From Orientallactaga sibirica (lineage: Eukaryota; Chordata; Mammalia; Rodentia; Dipodidae), in the NCBI GenBank assembly GCA_036365145.1, contig JAEOAD010000031.1:13116001-13180000 (forward strand): a stretch of 64,000 nt of DNA. The letters are read 5' to 3'. This document shows positions 31,501 to 41,439 of this stretch, piece after piece. The position numbers and the translations under genes are program-made. Under the pieces are notes generated by a model that saw nothing but the letters and a program-made list of their open reading frames with translations, ran no database searches and had not been told where the DNA came from. How positions within the stretch are numbered: the stretch's first letter is position 1; the number at the start of each line of letters is the position of its first letter.

Positions 31501-32554
31501 GCTTCCAAATACTACTGCCCAGCAGTAAAGGAGACGTGGGTATTCCCAGCTGCCCCATTCCCCCCTTGTCTGGCTCATCATGCCTTCTCTGATCTCTCCT
31601 TAGGCAGTGGACTTTCTTACCTTTTTAGGATAATTAGCAAACCTATTATACAATAATGACATGACTTTGTTTCCATGGTGATTTGCATGTTCTGTCTCAT
31701 GATGCTTTCTAAGGAGCCTATCTTAATCTCCCTCTGCCCTACTATGACTAGTCTCAGACATATCTCATTACACAGAAAGTTTCCTTAAGAAAACAGTGGA
31801 TTACCTAACGCTTATTTCATTGGAACAAAAATCACAATCTTGAAATTTCTATTTATTAAAATTTCACTTTGAAAATGAAGCCTTCATTAATTTTCCCTGA
31901 ATGCAGTCTGTAATTGAGAAAGACTTGTGCCTAATCACAAGTTTCATTGTTATCAGAGGGCACTGGACACTTTTGGCATACTTTCTATTAAGTAGATTAA
32001 AGACACTTAGGGTTTGTGCTTGTGTGGCCACCTCATAGCTATGTGCAGTGAAACCTTGAAGCCTGGGTTCAAAAACCTGCCCAAAATGCACAAGGGATTT
32101 CAGTCTCCTTAGTGAGAGAGCTGGCAGAGGTGCAGGGACTGAGAACTATCAGATTTTTCAGGTGCAGGGAACAAGTCATTCTGAGGCAAACCCAGTAGGA
32201 GTGTGCAGTGTGGACAACCTCTTCATGAATGTTAGACCAGCACCTTCATGTGAATTATTTACCCAGCTGCACCCATTACTATTGCAGTCATTTAAGGCAA
32301 TTTATGACAGGGCTAACTTGACTGATTGCAATCAATAAATAAGAAGCTGAGAATCCAATCTCAATGGCATGAGGGCCTCAGCTGGCTTTCCTAGGCCAGA
32401 ACAATGCTTCCTTAACCCTTTCTGACCCTGGAGTATCTGAAGAGTGATCTGAAGAAATGTCTGCTGACAAGGCTTCAGTGCACTGTCATCCAGCACTGTA
32501 ATCAATGCCTTTGACTGGGTGCCTTCACTGTGAGGTCCACAGATTGACTGCTTT
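31501..32554. other. Unique non-coding sequence
   Basis: No repeat recognised and no convincing exon. Confidence 0.4.
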
Positions 32555-32623
32555 AGCATCAGCTTCAGCTTCAGCACCAACATCAGCTTCAGTATTGACA
32601 TCAGCATCAGCATCAGCATCAAG
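32555..32623 (+). repeat. Hexamer repeat (AGCATC/AGCTTC)
   Basis: About eleven degenerate six-base units, the last three exact CATCAG. It produces a Leu/Met/Lys-rich antisense reading that inflates a minus-strand ORF. Confidence 0.85.
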
Positions 32624-32648
32624 TCATTGTTAAAAGTGTAAATTCTCA

Positions 32649-32850
32649 GGCTGGAGAGATGGCTTAGCAGTTCAGGTAGTTGTCTAGGAAGCCTAAAGAG
32701 CCAGGTTCGATTCCCTAGAATCCACACAAGCCAGATGCACAAAGCAGCACATGAATCTGGAGTTTGTTTGCAGTGGTTGGAGATCCTGGCATGCCCGTTC
32801 TCTCTCATAAGTAAGTAAATAAATAAGAATAAAATATCACACAAGATCAA
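32649..32850 (+). mobile_element. DIP-type SINE
   Basis: GGCTGGAGAGATGGCTTAGC head, GCCAGATGCACAAAGCAGC core and AAATAAATAAGAATAAAA tail. TGTAAATTCTCA (32637-32648) and TGTAAATTCGCA (32851-32862) are probable duplications. Confidence 0.9.
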
Positions 32851-32904
32851 TGTAAATTCGCAGAACGGCTGAGTCAGAAATGGGCAGTCACAGCAGAAAC
32901 TGAT

Positions 32905-32955
32905 CTCAGAAGCCTGCTAGGTGATTCTGATGTCCACTCAGGGTTGAGGACAGCT
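32905..32955 (+). mobile_element. Possible MER5A fragment
   Basis: CCTGCTAGGTGATTCTGATG followed by a CACTCAGGGTTGAGGA-like end resembles the right end of the hAT element MER5A. Very short. Confidence 0.4.
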
Positions 32956-33063
32956 AGACTTGGGCAGGACCAAGTATTAACATAATAACTGAAAGTAAAA
33001 GTGGGGTTCATTTTGACGTCCATCGGGCCTGCTTTATTGTGGTCCATATAATGTATAAGCAAT

Positions 33064-33410
33064 GTGGCTGGGGAGCTAATAGCTCAGTGAGGAAAGTGCT
33101 TGCCTTACTGAGTTTGAGTCCCAGCACCTATGTACCCACAATACCCACAGGTCATGGTGGCAGATGCTCATAGTCCCAGCACTGAGGAGGCAGAACCAGG
33201 GGAATTCCTGGAGCTCCCAGGAGAGTCAGTCTACCCTAACAGGTGAACTCCAGGCCAGGGAGAGACCTTGCCTCAAAGGAGGTGGACAGCATTCCTGAGG
33301 ATGATAGCCAGGAGTTTCCTCTTACCTCCATATGCATGCATACCTGCACATACATATGTTCCCTAACATATGCATACCTGCACACCACATGCATAAAAGT
33401 AAATACATTT
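33064..33410 (+). mobile_element. B4-like SINE
   Basis: TGGCTGGGGAGCTAATAGCT head with TTTGAGTCCC box B, B1-like body (AGTCCCAGCACTGAGGAGGC, GAGAGACCTTGCCTCAAAGG) and a CATATGCATGCATACC tail. Confidence 0.7.
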
Positions 33411-33929
33411 AAAAAATTGCAAGCATAAAGTTAGCATCTTAATTATATTCATAGACCAAAGGCCATTTTCTGTGGCTTCTAGCATCTTCTCCTGTGGCAT
33501 GCTCCATTCCTCTGGCTCTCCTCCATGGCTCTCGCAAACAGCTTCCTTTTTCATACCCTTCAGGAAGAGCTCCATTTTTGCACATATTGCAACTGCCAGA
33601 ACTGACAGGAGCGACATTTATTATAAAACATGTATTTCATTTTATCACATTTTCTGAACAACCAATGATGATATTCCTTCCAACCCCCAAACAAATCCAG
33701 GAATAGAGTTCAGCAAATTGTTTTTTGAGACCAACATTTCTTGATTAGTCTCTGCTTTCTTGTGACAGGAGTGGCTCCTACTTCAACAATTGAATCAATA
33801 GTTTCATTTATCATCATTTGGGATTAAGCAGTATCATAACCATCCCCAACATGTACAACAAGAGCAAGTGCTTTGATAAAAAAAAATCAGGTTTAGTGAG
33901 ATTTAGCTCATATACTATATAAATCAGTG

Positions 33930-34345
33930 AGTTTTAGTCTATCCCCAGCAATGTGTAGTTATCATTATAATCAACTTTAAAATGTTTTCATCATCTTTAA
34001 AAGAACCCTGGACCCTTCACCATCCCTCTTCAATTTCCCTTTCCTTTGCAGTCCTAGGCAAGCATGGCTTCACTTTCTGGTTTTATGGATTTGTCTGTTT
34101 TAGATATGGAATCTGTTTCATACAAATGGAATTATGCCATATGCAGCCGTCTGTAGCTGGCTCATGCAATGTAGCATAATGCTTTCAGGGTTCAGCCATG
34201 CTGTAGCATGTTTCAGAACTTCATTCTTTTTAGTGACAGAATCTCATTTGCTGTCTTACTCTCTCTTTACCACCATGGCACTCTGCACAATGGATTTCAG
34301 TTCCAGATTCTGTGTGATTTTGATACTGATGGTCATTTACAGTTG
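33930..34345 (-). mobile_element. Ancient LINE-1 (L1M-like), reverse
   Basis: AAGAACCCTGGACCCTTCAC, GGATTTGTCTGTTTTAGATA, ACAAATGGAATTATGCCATA, TAGCATAATGCTTTCAGGGT and CATGCTGTAGCATGTTTCAG follow the familiar reversed L1 ORF2 terminus. Confidence 0.75.
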
Positions 34346-34404
34346 GCTTTAGCATCGACGTCTTTGCTCCCTTGCCTCCTTCTCTGCTGTGGCGGCGTGT
34401 CAAT

Positions 34405-34741
34405 GTAGAGTGTCCTCCATAGGATCATGTGTTTGAATACTTAAGCGCTAGTTGGTAGTGCTATGTGGGGAGGTTGTGAAAGGAAGTATAGCCTTGCTGG
34501 AGGAAGTATGTCATTGCGGGGTGGGGGGTGCATATATGGTGTTACAGCCCATTCCCTCTTGCTGTTTTATCCCTCTTTACCTCCTCTCTGCTGATGTGAC
34601 CATGTGGTGCCAGCTTCCTATTCCTTCCACGCCTTTTCCTCACCATGATACCTCTGGAACTGTAAGCCAAAAATAAACTCTTTCTTTCCCAAAGCTGCTG
34701 CTTTTGGTTGGGATATTTTGTCTCAGCAATGAGAAAGTGAG
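34405..34741 (+). mobile_element. MaLR-type LTR
   Basis: GGATCATGTGTTTGAATACT, GAGGAAGTATGTCATTGCG, CTGTAAGCCAAAAATAAACT and TTTTGTCTCAGCAATGAGAA give the LTR order with its polyadenylation signal. The left boundary is uncertain. Confidence 0.7.
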
Positions 34742-35159
34742 TGTTCCATTTCCCTCCCTTCATCCCCACATCCTGTGGTGGCAACCAGCTTCAGAATGAG
34801 TGAGTAGCGAACAGTTTGAATCCTAAGGCCAAGCCCAGCACATAAGGAGCCAGCAGCTAGCAGGTAGTTGTCTCAACCCTTCCCCTTGTAAACTCGATGG
34901 CAGCTTTGTCCACAGCACAGATACCAGCAGAGAAGACAGTGATGAGTGGCGCTCAGTCAGTGGCCTGTGTAATGAGAAGGGTCTGCCCACCATCGGAGCA
35001 GCCTAAGCCACGAGCTAGGAAGGGGAAGAACATACTGCGAGAAGCTCCTCCTGAGACATCTGGAGTTTGCTGAGAATCCTCAGCTGTGACTAGTCTCTTC
35101 AACTTTATGGAAGAATTTCTTGATGTGAGGACTTCCTAAATTTTCCTGAGCAACTGTTA

Positions 35160-35270
35160 TTATCCAGACAAGGCCACTTTCTAACTCAAAAACCCTCATT
35201 GACTTCCTGTTGCCCATAGAATCGAGTTTAGATTTCAACTAGCTTTGAAGTCACAGACATCCAGTGTCAC
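35160..35270 (+). mobile_element. L2 LINE fragment
   Basis: CTAACTCAAAAACCCTCATT, GACTTCCTGTTGCCCATAGA and ATCGAGTTTAGATTTC resemble the conserved L2 3' region. Confidence 0.55.
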
Positions 35271-36064
35271 CTGACAGTAAAATAAGAGAGATTTGGGTAG
35301 GGACTGCTCTGACTTGTCCACACATAACAATAACTATTGGTTGAATGAATTGCTTGACAACTGGTTTGATTTCTTCCCCAGCCTCTCTGTTGCTTTGCCT
35401 GACTGCTTGTCTGTGGATCTGCTCTTGGCTTTGGGTCCCAGTGCTGTGAGTGAAGGCAGTAAGCTGTGCTGTGACTTTTGTAAGGAACGCATAAAGAGGA
35501 GTGCATTTGAAAACGTCAACACTGTAACACAAGGCATGTATACAATGAGACCTTATGATACAATTCTACATGGTGGGTTGATTCTTTCCCTTCATGCCTT
35601 CTGTCTTTTCATCTGGAAGCCCAATTGACATCTGAGCTGGGGCCCCTGGGGTTTGAGGGTCCCCCTCCTGGAGTTTTTTCCAGAGGTCATGCTGAGGATG
35701 TTGAAGTGCCATTCTGTCAATTACTTCCAGGTGGAATGACCCCTTGGGAATGAAAAGGCCCTCACAGTCAGGAGCCACTAACATTTCTGCATCTGAGAAG
35801 AAGGGCACTATTAAACCACTAAGTGTCCTAGCTAATGAGAGAGAAGAAAAGAGGCCACTCTTCTCAAAAGCATGAGGCTGCCATCGGAGGAGAAAGGGCT
35901 TGCCCTAGCAGCCTCTGTGGCTCATAAATACCAGGCCTGACTCTTAGGCGACCACAGATGGTGCGTGGTGGCAAAGGGAGATTTCTGGGGGTTCTCTGGG
36001 CTGTTCAGGGAGGAAGCTTGCCCCACCTTCTCTTCCCCCTCAAGAGCAGGTTCTGTACATTTTT
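35271..36064. other. Unique non-coding sequence
   Basis: No repeat recognised. The 111-codon ORF at 35293-35628 lacks splice context and family resemblance. Confidence 0.4.
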
Positions 36065-36660
36065 AAAATATGTGTATGTGTGGTATATGTGCATATGCTG
36101 TAAGTGTGTTTGTATATATGTGGATGTGTGTGAACATATGTGCACATGTACACAGAGGCCAGAGGTTGATGCTATCTTCCTCAGTAAACTTTCTACCTTA
36201 CTTAGCTTTTTTAAAAAAATTTGTTTATTTTTATTTTTATTTATTTGAGAGTAGTAACAGAGAGAGAGAGAGAAAGAGAGAGAGAGCGCACCAGGGCCTC
36301 CAGCCACTGCAATCGAACTCCAGATGCATGTACCCTCTTGTGCATCTGGCTTACACGGGTCCTGGGGAATCTAGCCTCGAACCAGGGTCCTTAGGCTTCA
36401 CAGGCAGCTGCTTAACCACTAAGCCATCTCTCCAGCCCTTGTTTATCTTTTTGAAATAAGGTTTCTTACTGAACCCGAGACTCACTGCTTTGGATAGACT
36501 AGCTAGCCAACAAGTCCTGAGTGTCATCGTGTCAATGTCTCCCAAGTTTTAGGGTTACAGCTGTGTTGTGTGCCACCAGCCTGACATCTTATATGAGTGC
36601 TGGGGACCTGAACTCAGGTTCTCACGTGAGTATTTTATCCACGGAGCCCCCGACACAACT
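36065..36660 (-). mobile_element. B4-like composite SINE split by a DIP insertion
   Basis: TATG/TG-rich stretch and GAGGCCAGAGGTTGATGC lie left, and GAAATAAGGTTTCTTACTGA, GTTTTAGGGTTACAGCTGTG and a reversed tRNA-like end lie right of the DIP copy at 36205-36438. Confidence 0.65.
36205..36438 (-). mobile_element. DIP-type SINE
   Basis: TTTATTTATTTGAGAG tail, AGGGCCTCCAGCCACTGC core and AAGCCATCTCTCCAGCCC head. Nested in an older B4-like element. Confidence 0.9.
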
Positions 36661-36691
36661 TTTTTCCCCCTGGTCCCTACATTTTAATAAA

Positions 36692-36856
36692 CTTAGGATT
36701 TTTTTTTTTTTTTGATCATGAGGTAGGGTCTCACTCCAGCCCAGGCTGACCTGGAATTAACTATGTAGTCTCAGGGTGACCTCGAACTCATGGTAATCCT
36801 CCTACCTCTGCCTCCTAAGTGCTGGGATTAAAAGCGTGTGCCACCATGCCCAGCCC
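36692..36856 (-). mobile_element. B1 SINE
   Basis: Reverse B1 with T-run tail and end CACCATGCCCAGCCC. It is flanked by CATTTTAATAAA (36680-36691, 36857-36868). Confidence 0.9.
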
Positions 36857-36869
36857 CATTTTAATAAAT

Positions 36870-37440
36870 TTGAAAAAAGTAAAATCATCTGAAATATTTT
36901 CTTCAACCACCATGGAATAAAATTAGAAATCAATAATTAAAATAATTTGTGAGATTCAAAAATACAGGAAAAGGAAACAACATATTTCTACACAATCTAT
37001 GGACTAGAGACATTAGAAAATAATTTTAGATGAATGAAAATTAACACATAACATACCAAACTCATGACAAACAGCTAAAGCAGGACTTACCAGGAAATCT
37101 ACAGCTGATAATTCATGTTAAAAAAGAAGAGAAGCTGGAGAAGGGGCTCAGGGGTTAAAGGTGCATGCTTGCAACGTCTGATAGCTCGGGTTCAATTCCC
37201 AGTACCCATGAAAGCCAGATGCTTAAAAAAAAGTGGCACAGACATCTGGAGTTTATTCTCAGTAACAGGATGTTCTGGCATCCAACCCCTTTTTCTCTCA
37301 TTCTCTCTCTCTCTGTCTGCTTACAAATTAAAAAAAAAATACAAAAATCCTCCTCACAGTTAATATCATACATAGTGGTAAAAGGCTGCATACTTTGTCA
37401 CCAAGAACAGGAACAAAACAAAGGTGTCTGCTCTTTCCAC
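36870..37440 (+). mobile_element. Ancient LINE-1 ORF2 fragment, interrupted
   Basis: Left part: CACCATGGAATAAAATTAGA and AGCTAAAGCAGGACTTACCA. Right part: ATCATACATAGTGGTAAAAG and GGAACAAAACAAAGGTGTCT, the last corresponding to the conserved reverse-transcriptase stretch of L1 ORF2. A DIP copy at 37134-37346 interrupts it. Stops and indels show it is dead. Confidence 0.7.
37134..37346 (+). mobile_element. DIP-type SINE
   Basis: GCTGGAGAAGGGGCTCAGGG head, GAAAGCCAGATGCTTAAAAA core, CT-rich stretch and ATTAAAAAAAAAT tail. Confidence 0.85.
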
Positions 37441-37598
37441 GTTTTTTTTTTTTTTTTTTTTTTGTTTGTTTATTGAGGTAGGGTCTCAGTCTTGCTCAGA
37501 CTAACCTATAGTCTCAAGGTGGCCTCAAACTCATGGTGATCCTCCTATCTCTGCCTTCTGAGTGCTGGGATTAAAGGCATGTGCCACCATGCCCGGCT
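37441..37598 (-). mobile_element. B1 SINE
   Basis: Reverse B1 after a T-run of over 20. It is flanked by TGCTCTTTCCAC (37429-37440, 37599-37610) and inserted in the L1 reverse-transcriptase fragment. An internal deletion removes the GGAATTCACTATGTA part. Confidence 0.9.
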
Positions 37599-37610
37599 TG
37601 CTCTTTCCAC

Positions 37611-37754
37611 TTAAAAAAAAATATTTTATTTGTTTGAGAGTGAGAAGAGGCGGGGGGATGGGGAGGAGAGAGAGAGAGAATGGGCATGCCAGGGCCTTCA
37701 GCTGCGGCAAACGAACTCCAGAAGCATGTGCCACCTTGTGCATCTGGCTTACGC
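37611..37754 (-). mobile_element. DIP-type SINE, truncated
   Basis: TTTATTTGTTTGAGAG tail, AGGGCCTTCAGCTGCGGC core and TTGTGCATCTGGCTTACG, after which the tRNA-like head is missing. Confidence 0.8.
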
Positions 37755-37764
37755 CTGCACAACT

Positions 37765-38160
37765 TTTGAGGCATCTTCCATTAGCCCAGGAACAGGAGCT
37801 GTCCTGTGAGCTCTGCCGTACACCAACCAAGACCTACATGTTAGGATGTCAATTTGAGGGTCATGAGAAATAAGGAATAAGGGGGCATGATTTGTGCGGT
37901 GTAAACTCTTTTTCTTCTCTTTATTCAGAGGGATGTTCTGGATGCTGATTATGCGGTGGAGGTTCAGCTGGGGTACAATATGTTGCTCATATTCCTCAGA
38001 TGTCACACTGACCCAGAGCTGAGTGACTAAGGGAGATGATGGGTGTTTAACTTCAGGGACCATAGAAGGCAGTATGGCCAACAGTGAGCACAAGAAAAGG
38101 AGTTGGGGAAGGTGGCCCTTCTGGGTAGCAGAAAGCCTCAACATTGAAGGAGACAGGAGC
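37765..38160 (-). other. Coding-like unidentified segment
   Basis: On the minus strand an open frame (part of a 137-codon ORF, 37749-38162) includes VTQLWVSVTSEEYEQHIVPQ with an ordinary amino-acid mix, and another frame just upstream reads FCYPEGPPSPTPF. It may be part of the decayed coding block right of the DIP copy at 38196, or chance. Not recognised. Confidence 0.25.
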
Positions 38161-38195
38161 AAGACAGCTTTTATTTTATTATTTTATTTTTATTT

Positions 38196-38409
38196 ATTTA
38201 TTTTTAAAAATTTTATTTATTTATTTGCAAACACAGAAAGAGAAGAGAGACAGAGAGAGAATGGGCACGCCAGGGCATCCAGCCACTGCAAATGAACTCC
38301 AGATGCGTGTGCCCCTTGTGCATCTGGCTTACATGGGTCCTGGGGAATCGAACCTGGGTCCTTTGGCTTCACAGGCAAATGCCTTAACCGCTAAGCCATT
38401 TCTCCAGCC
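38196..38409 (-). mobile_element. DIP-type SINE
   Basis: ATTTTATTTATTTATTTGCA tail, AGGGCATCCAGCCACTGC core and AAGCCATTTCTCCAGCC head. CTTTTATTTTA-like sequence on both sides suggests the target duplication. Confidence 0.9.
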
Positions 38410-38419
38410 CTTTTATTTT

Positions 38420-39930
38420 TTTTTAATAGGGAGTCAGCCAGGGACAGAGGCCCAAGGAGAACACGGATGTCACCTTGCCTGCCCTGGCAGGCCTAGAACC
38501 CATGTCTGCTCCAGTCTTATCCAAGATTATAAGCAGTTCCTCAGCAACAGTTTCTTGCATTTTCCTTAGCTTTTTCACACCAGAGGGATGACCTATCCTG
38601 AATAAGCTTCTTGAGCCCACTGGCCAATCAGGTGTCTCCCTTACCCACCTGAGTATGATGACAAGGCTCACCTTAATTAGATATTAAAACCATAAATGGG
38701 CCTGGCATGTATGTATAAGTCTCTTGGCCCTTTTCATCCTACTGGTCCTTGACTCGCCAGGTAAGCTCTTCCTCTGTCTCAGCCAGGCTGGGAAGGGGCT
38801 TGAATTTTGTTGTGTCCTGGCACTTTTTTGCCTTCTTTTGGGGTGCTTTCTCCTCTTGTTGCACAAAGGATCTCTTCTTGAGCTCTGAGCCCTTTACCTT
38901 ATCTTAACTCTCGCTGAGCTTGTATGTGGGGGACCACGTGGCTTGGGTTCTCCTGCTTTACTTTCTGTATGTGTGAGCGCCTTCTCCAGAGGCTTCTTCC
39001 CTGGAGGTTTCTCCTGCTTGCTGTCTTCTGGATGCTTTTTTGCTTTGCAACGTGAATGATCTCTCTTTAGGCTCTGAGTCCTTCACTACCTCTCAGTCTT
39101 CTCTGACCCCCTATGTGAGGAGTATCTTGTGGCTTAGGCTCTCCTGCTTTGTTTTCGCCCTTCCCAGCCTGACTAGGAAGGGGGAAGGGTTACTTTTGGT
39201 TCATGTGCTTTCTTGCATTGTTTTGGATTTTCCTTGCTTTGCTACTTGTATGATCTGTCTCTAATCTCTGAGTCCTTCACCAGCTTTGAATCCTCTCTGA
39301 CCTCTTATGTGAAGGGGATTTTGACTTGGATTCTCATATTTTTCCTCCACTCACTTTCTTCCTCTCTCTTTCTTTGTGTTTAGACTTTTGTCTAGGTGAG
39401 GGAGACCTTTTCTACTTCCCCTCCTCCTTTTAGGCTTGGGGATTCTTGATAGCCTCCCCCGATCTGAACTCTCCCTAAACTATACCTCATAATTCATATT
39501 TACCCTTCTCAGAGCCTGTGTTTTCAATTACTTGTTAATCGGATAAGGACCCAGAAGTTGGGTTCCAGGGGTCTGGGATCTCAAGCATCTTTATGGAAAT
39601 GAGTCCATTCCAGCCCCCAAATCCTGCATAAACATGGGCCTGGGGGTAGCAGAAATGTCTTGGTTGATTGCAGATATATCTGGCTGGCACATCAGGTTTG
39701 GAGCAGAGTTATCCTGGAAGGTCAATACTGAGTACATGTGACTTACGTTGTAGACAGGACCACCGCCATGCTGATGCCAACGTAGATTCGGGGCTGGGAA
39801 TGGGAGTTCAGGTGGAAAACCATTGTTCCATCCCACCCAAGGCTGTTGCAGGCATTGAGAGGAGGAGTGGTACAGAGATCAGACTGTGCAGTGCCAATGG
39901 GGTTTAGGAGGAGTTGAGCATATTTTTTAT
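38420..39930 (-). pseudogene. Candidate decayed coding sequence with basic tandem repeats
   Basis: Read on the minus strand from about 39900, several broken frames look protein-like. The first runs through GPVYNVSHMYSVLTFQDNSA and then stops. A second frame continues YAGFGGWNGLISIKMLEIPD. Next come Lys/Arg/Ser-rich stretches such as RSPSPRQKSKHKERERKK, and repeated motifs KAGEPKPQDTPH and KAGEPKPRGPPH. The block ends with KKRSFVQQEEKAPQKKAKK and KKLRKMQETVAEELL near 38550. Stops and frameshifts are frequent, no splice signals are needed, and the left end is A-rich on this strand next to a DIP copy, which would suit a processed pseudogene. The parent gene is not recognised. Confidence 0.4.
38775..39400 (+). 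repeat. Degenerate tandem repeat, about 190-bp period
   Basis: Three copies are aligned by GATCTCTTCTTGAGCTCTGAG-like sequence beginning at 38869, 39058 and 39252 (spacing 189 and 194). Each is followed by a TATGTG(A/G)GG...CTTGG..TCTCCTGCTTT-like stretch, and the blocks between them start with CAGCC(A/T)G(G/A)CT. The period is close to 63 codons. Divergence is high, so it is old. Confidence 0.65.
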
Positions 39931-40065
39931 GAATGTGGTCTGAACATATGGGTGTGGCTCAATAGACTGGGATAGGAGATATAGTTAGAGGCTCATGTTT
40001 TAGGGAAAGATACTGAGTTCTGTCTTGACCACTTTGGTTTTGAGGTATCTATAGGTCATCCAATT

Positions 40066-40208
40066 ATTTTTTTGTGTGTGTGTGTTTCGAGGCAGGGTCT
40101 CACTCTAGCTCAGGCTGACCTGGAATTTACTATGTAGTCTCAGGGTGGCCTCAAACGTGTGGTGATCCTCCTATTTCTGCCTCCCAAGCATGCTCCACCA
40201 TGCCTGGC
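40066..40208 (-). mobile_element. B1 SINE
   Basis: T/GT-rich tail, CGAGGCAGGGTCTCACTCTA, and CACCATGCCTGGCCCC end. A deletion removes the GTGCTGGGATTAAAGGC portion. Confidence 0.85.
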
Positions 40209-40404
40209 CCCAAAAATGTTTTTGAGGGTGTAGAGCTCCAGTTTGAGTCTCAAAGACATTGTCACATTATATATATATATTGAGACCTAGGAGCCACCAG
40301 TTTTAGAGAAGAAGTGGATTCAAAAATGGGTAAGATTTCCCAGGAATATTCCACGTAAATGCAGATTGGGCCTTATTAGTCAATACTCTGCATTAACATT
40401 TCTC

Positions 40405-41237
40405 ACATCCAATATCCTAACGATGGTGAAAGGAGAGCTTGGAACAGATCAAACTCAGCAAACTCTCACAATCACAGAAAGATAATTGTCGCATGGTCTC
40501 GCTTATTTGTGGCTCCTAATCTGTTTCCGCCTGAGATGCTGACATACCTAATAGGCATCTTGAGGCCTGGACAATAGGGAGGGTAGGACTTGAGGGGAGG
40601 ATAAGGGTGGTGGTGGGGAACACAAAACTGAACCCAAATGGAACTGGTATGAGAGAATCCTATATTCTGGAAGACAGATTAAAAGGTTGAACCCTCAACA
40701 GGACCTTAGGGGGAGCATCTGAATAGAAGGGCCCTGGAGAGGAATCTGCTTCTCTATTTCAGATGGAAATGGGACCTGAGGAGAGAAACGACCCATCGCT
40801 CTTCACACCGGCCCCAGCTGAAACCACAGAGGAATTGGGAAATGAGCAAGACTGCTGCTTTCTTGCTGAACCTGATATCAGGACAAAGGTGAAGGAGATA
40901 GACACTGAGGACACTCACCACCTACCAAAGCAGAGATCCAGAGGCTCCTAAGAGTCCATCACTGAAGTAGACTTAAAATGCACCTAACATGGCTCAGGGA
41001 ATTTTGCTGAAGAGGGGACGGAAAGATTACTAGAGCCACAAGCTGGGACATTATGCACAGGGACATTGCCTTTTCCCCGTAACTGACAGCTGCCCCCACA
41101 ATGCATGACTCACAATCCCCATGGGATGAACTGCGTCCCCAACAAAGAGGGTCCCTTTGAGGGAGGCAAAGATGAGGGAAAGATGGTTCCAACATGTGCT
41201 GTGTACATTCTGACTATGTCTATAAGTACTTAAAAAA
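40405..41237 (+). mobile_element. LINE-1 3' region (variant A end)
   Basis: AGAAAGATAATTGTCGCATG with GTCTCGCTTATTTGTG marks the end of ORF2. The UTR then runs through TATTTCAGATGGAAATGG to a TACTTAAAAAAGATTG tail. It lacks the middle section present at 25440-26060, so it is a shorter form. Confidence 0.75.
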
Positions 41238-41439
41238 GATTGAGACTAGGACTAAAAGCCAAAAAAATTAATAATGTTTTGTGTGCCTTAGTATTGTGTT
41301 CATTTTCCTGGGGGACAAAATCTATTCACCCCAGATAGTACACCAACAAGAGACCAAAGAAATGTTTCCATCCTAGTCTAGCTTGGTGAGACAGAGTTTA
41401 ATTAGTATTATTTACAGGAGTATGGGTGAAGGGTTATTT

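Noticed and set aside
32571..32595. REST/NRSE-like half site TTCAGCACC
   Set aside because: Only the left half matches, and it is part of the hexamer repeat.
32332..32850. 172-codon minus-strand ORF
   Set aside because: It is composed of a hexamer repeat and a reversed DIP SINE.
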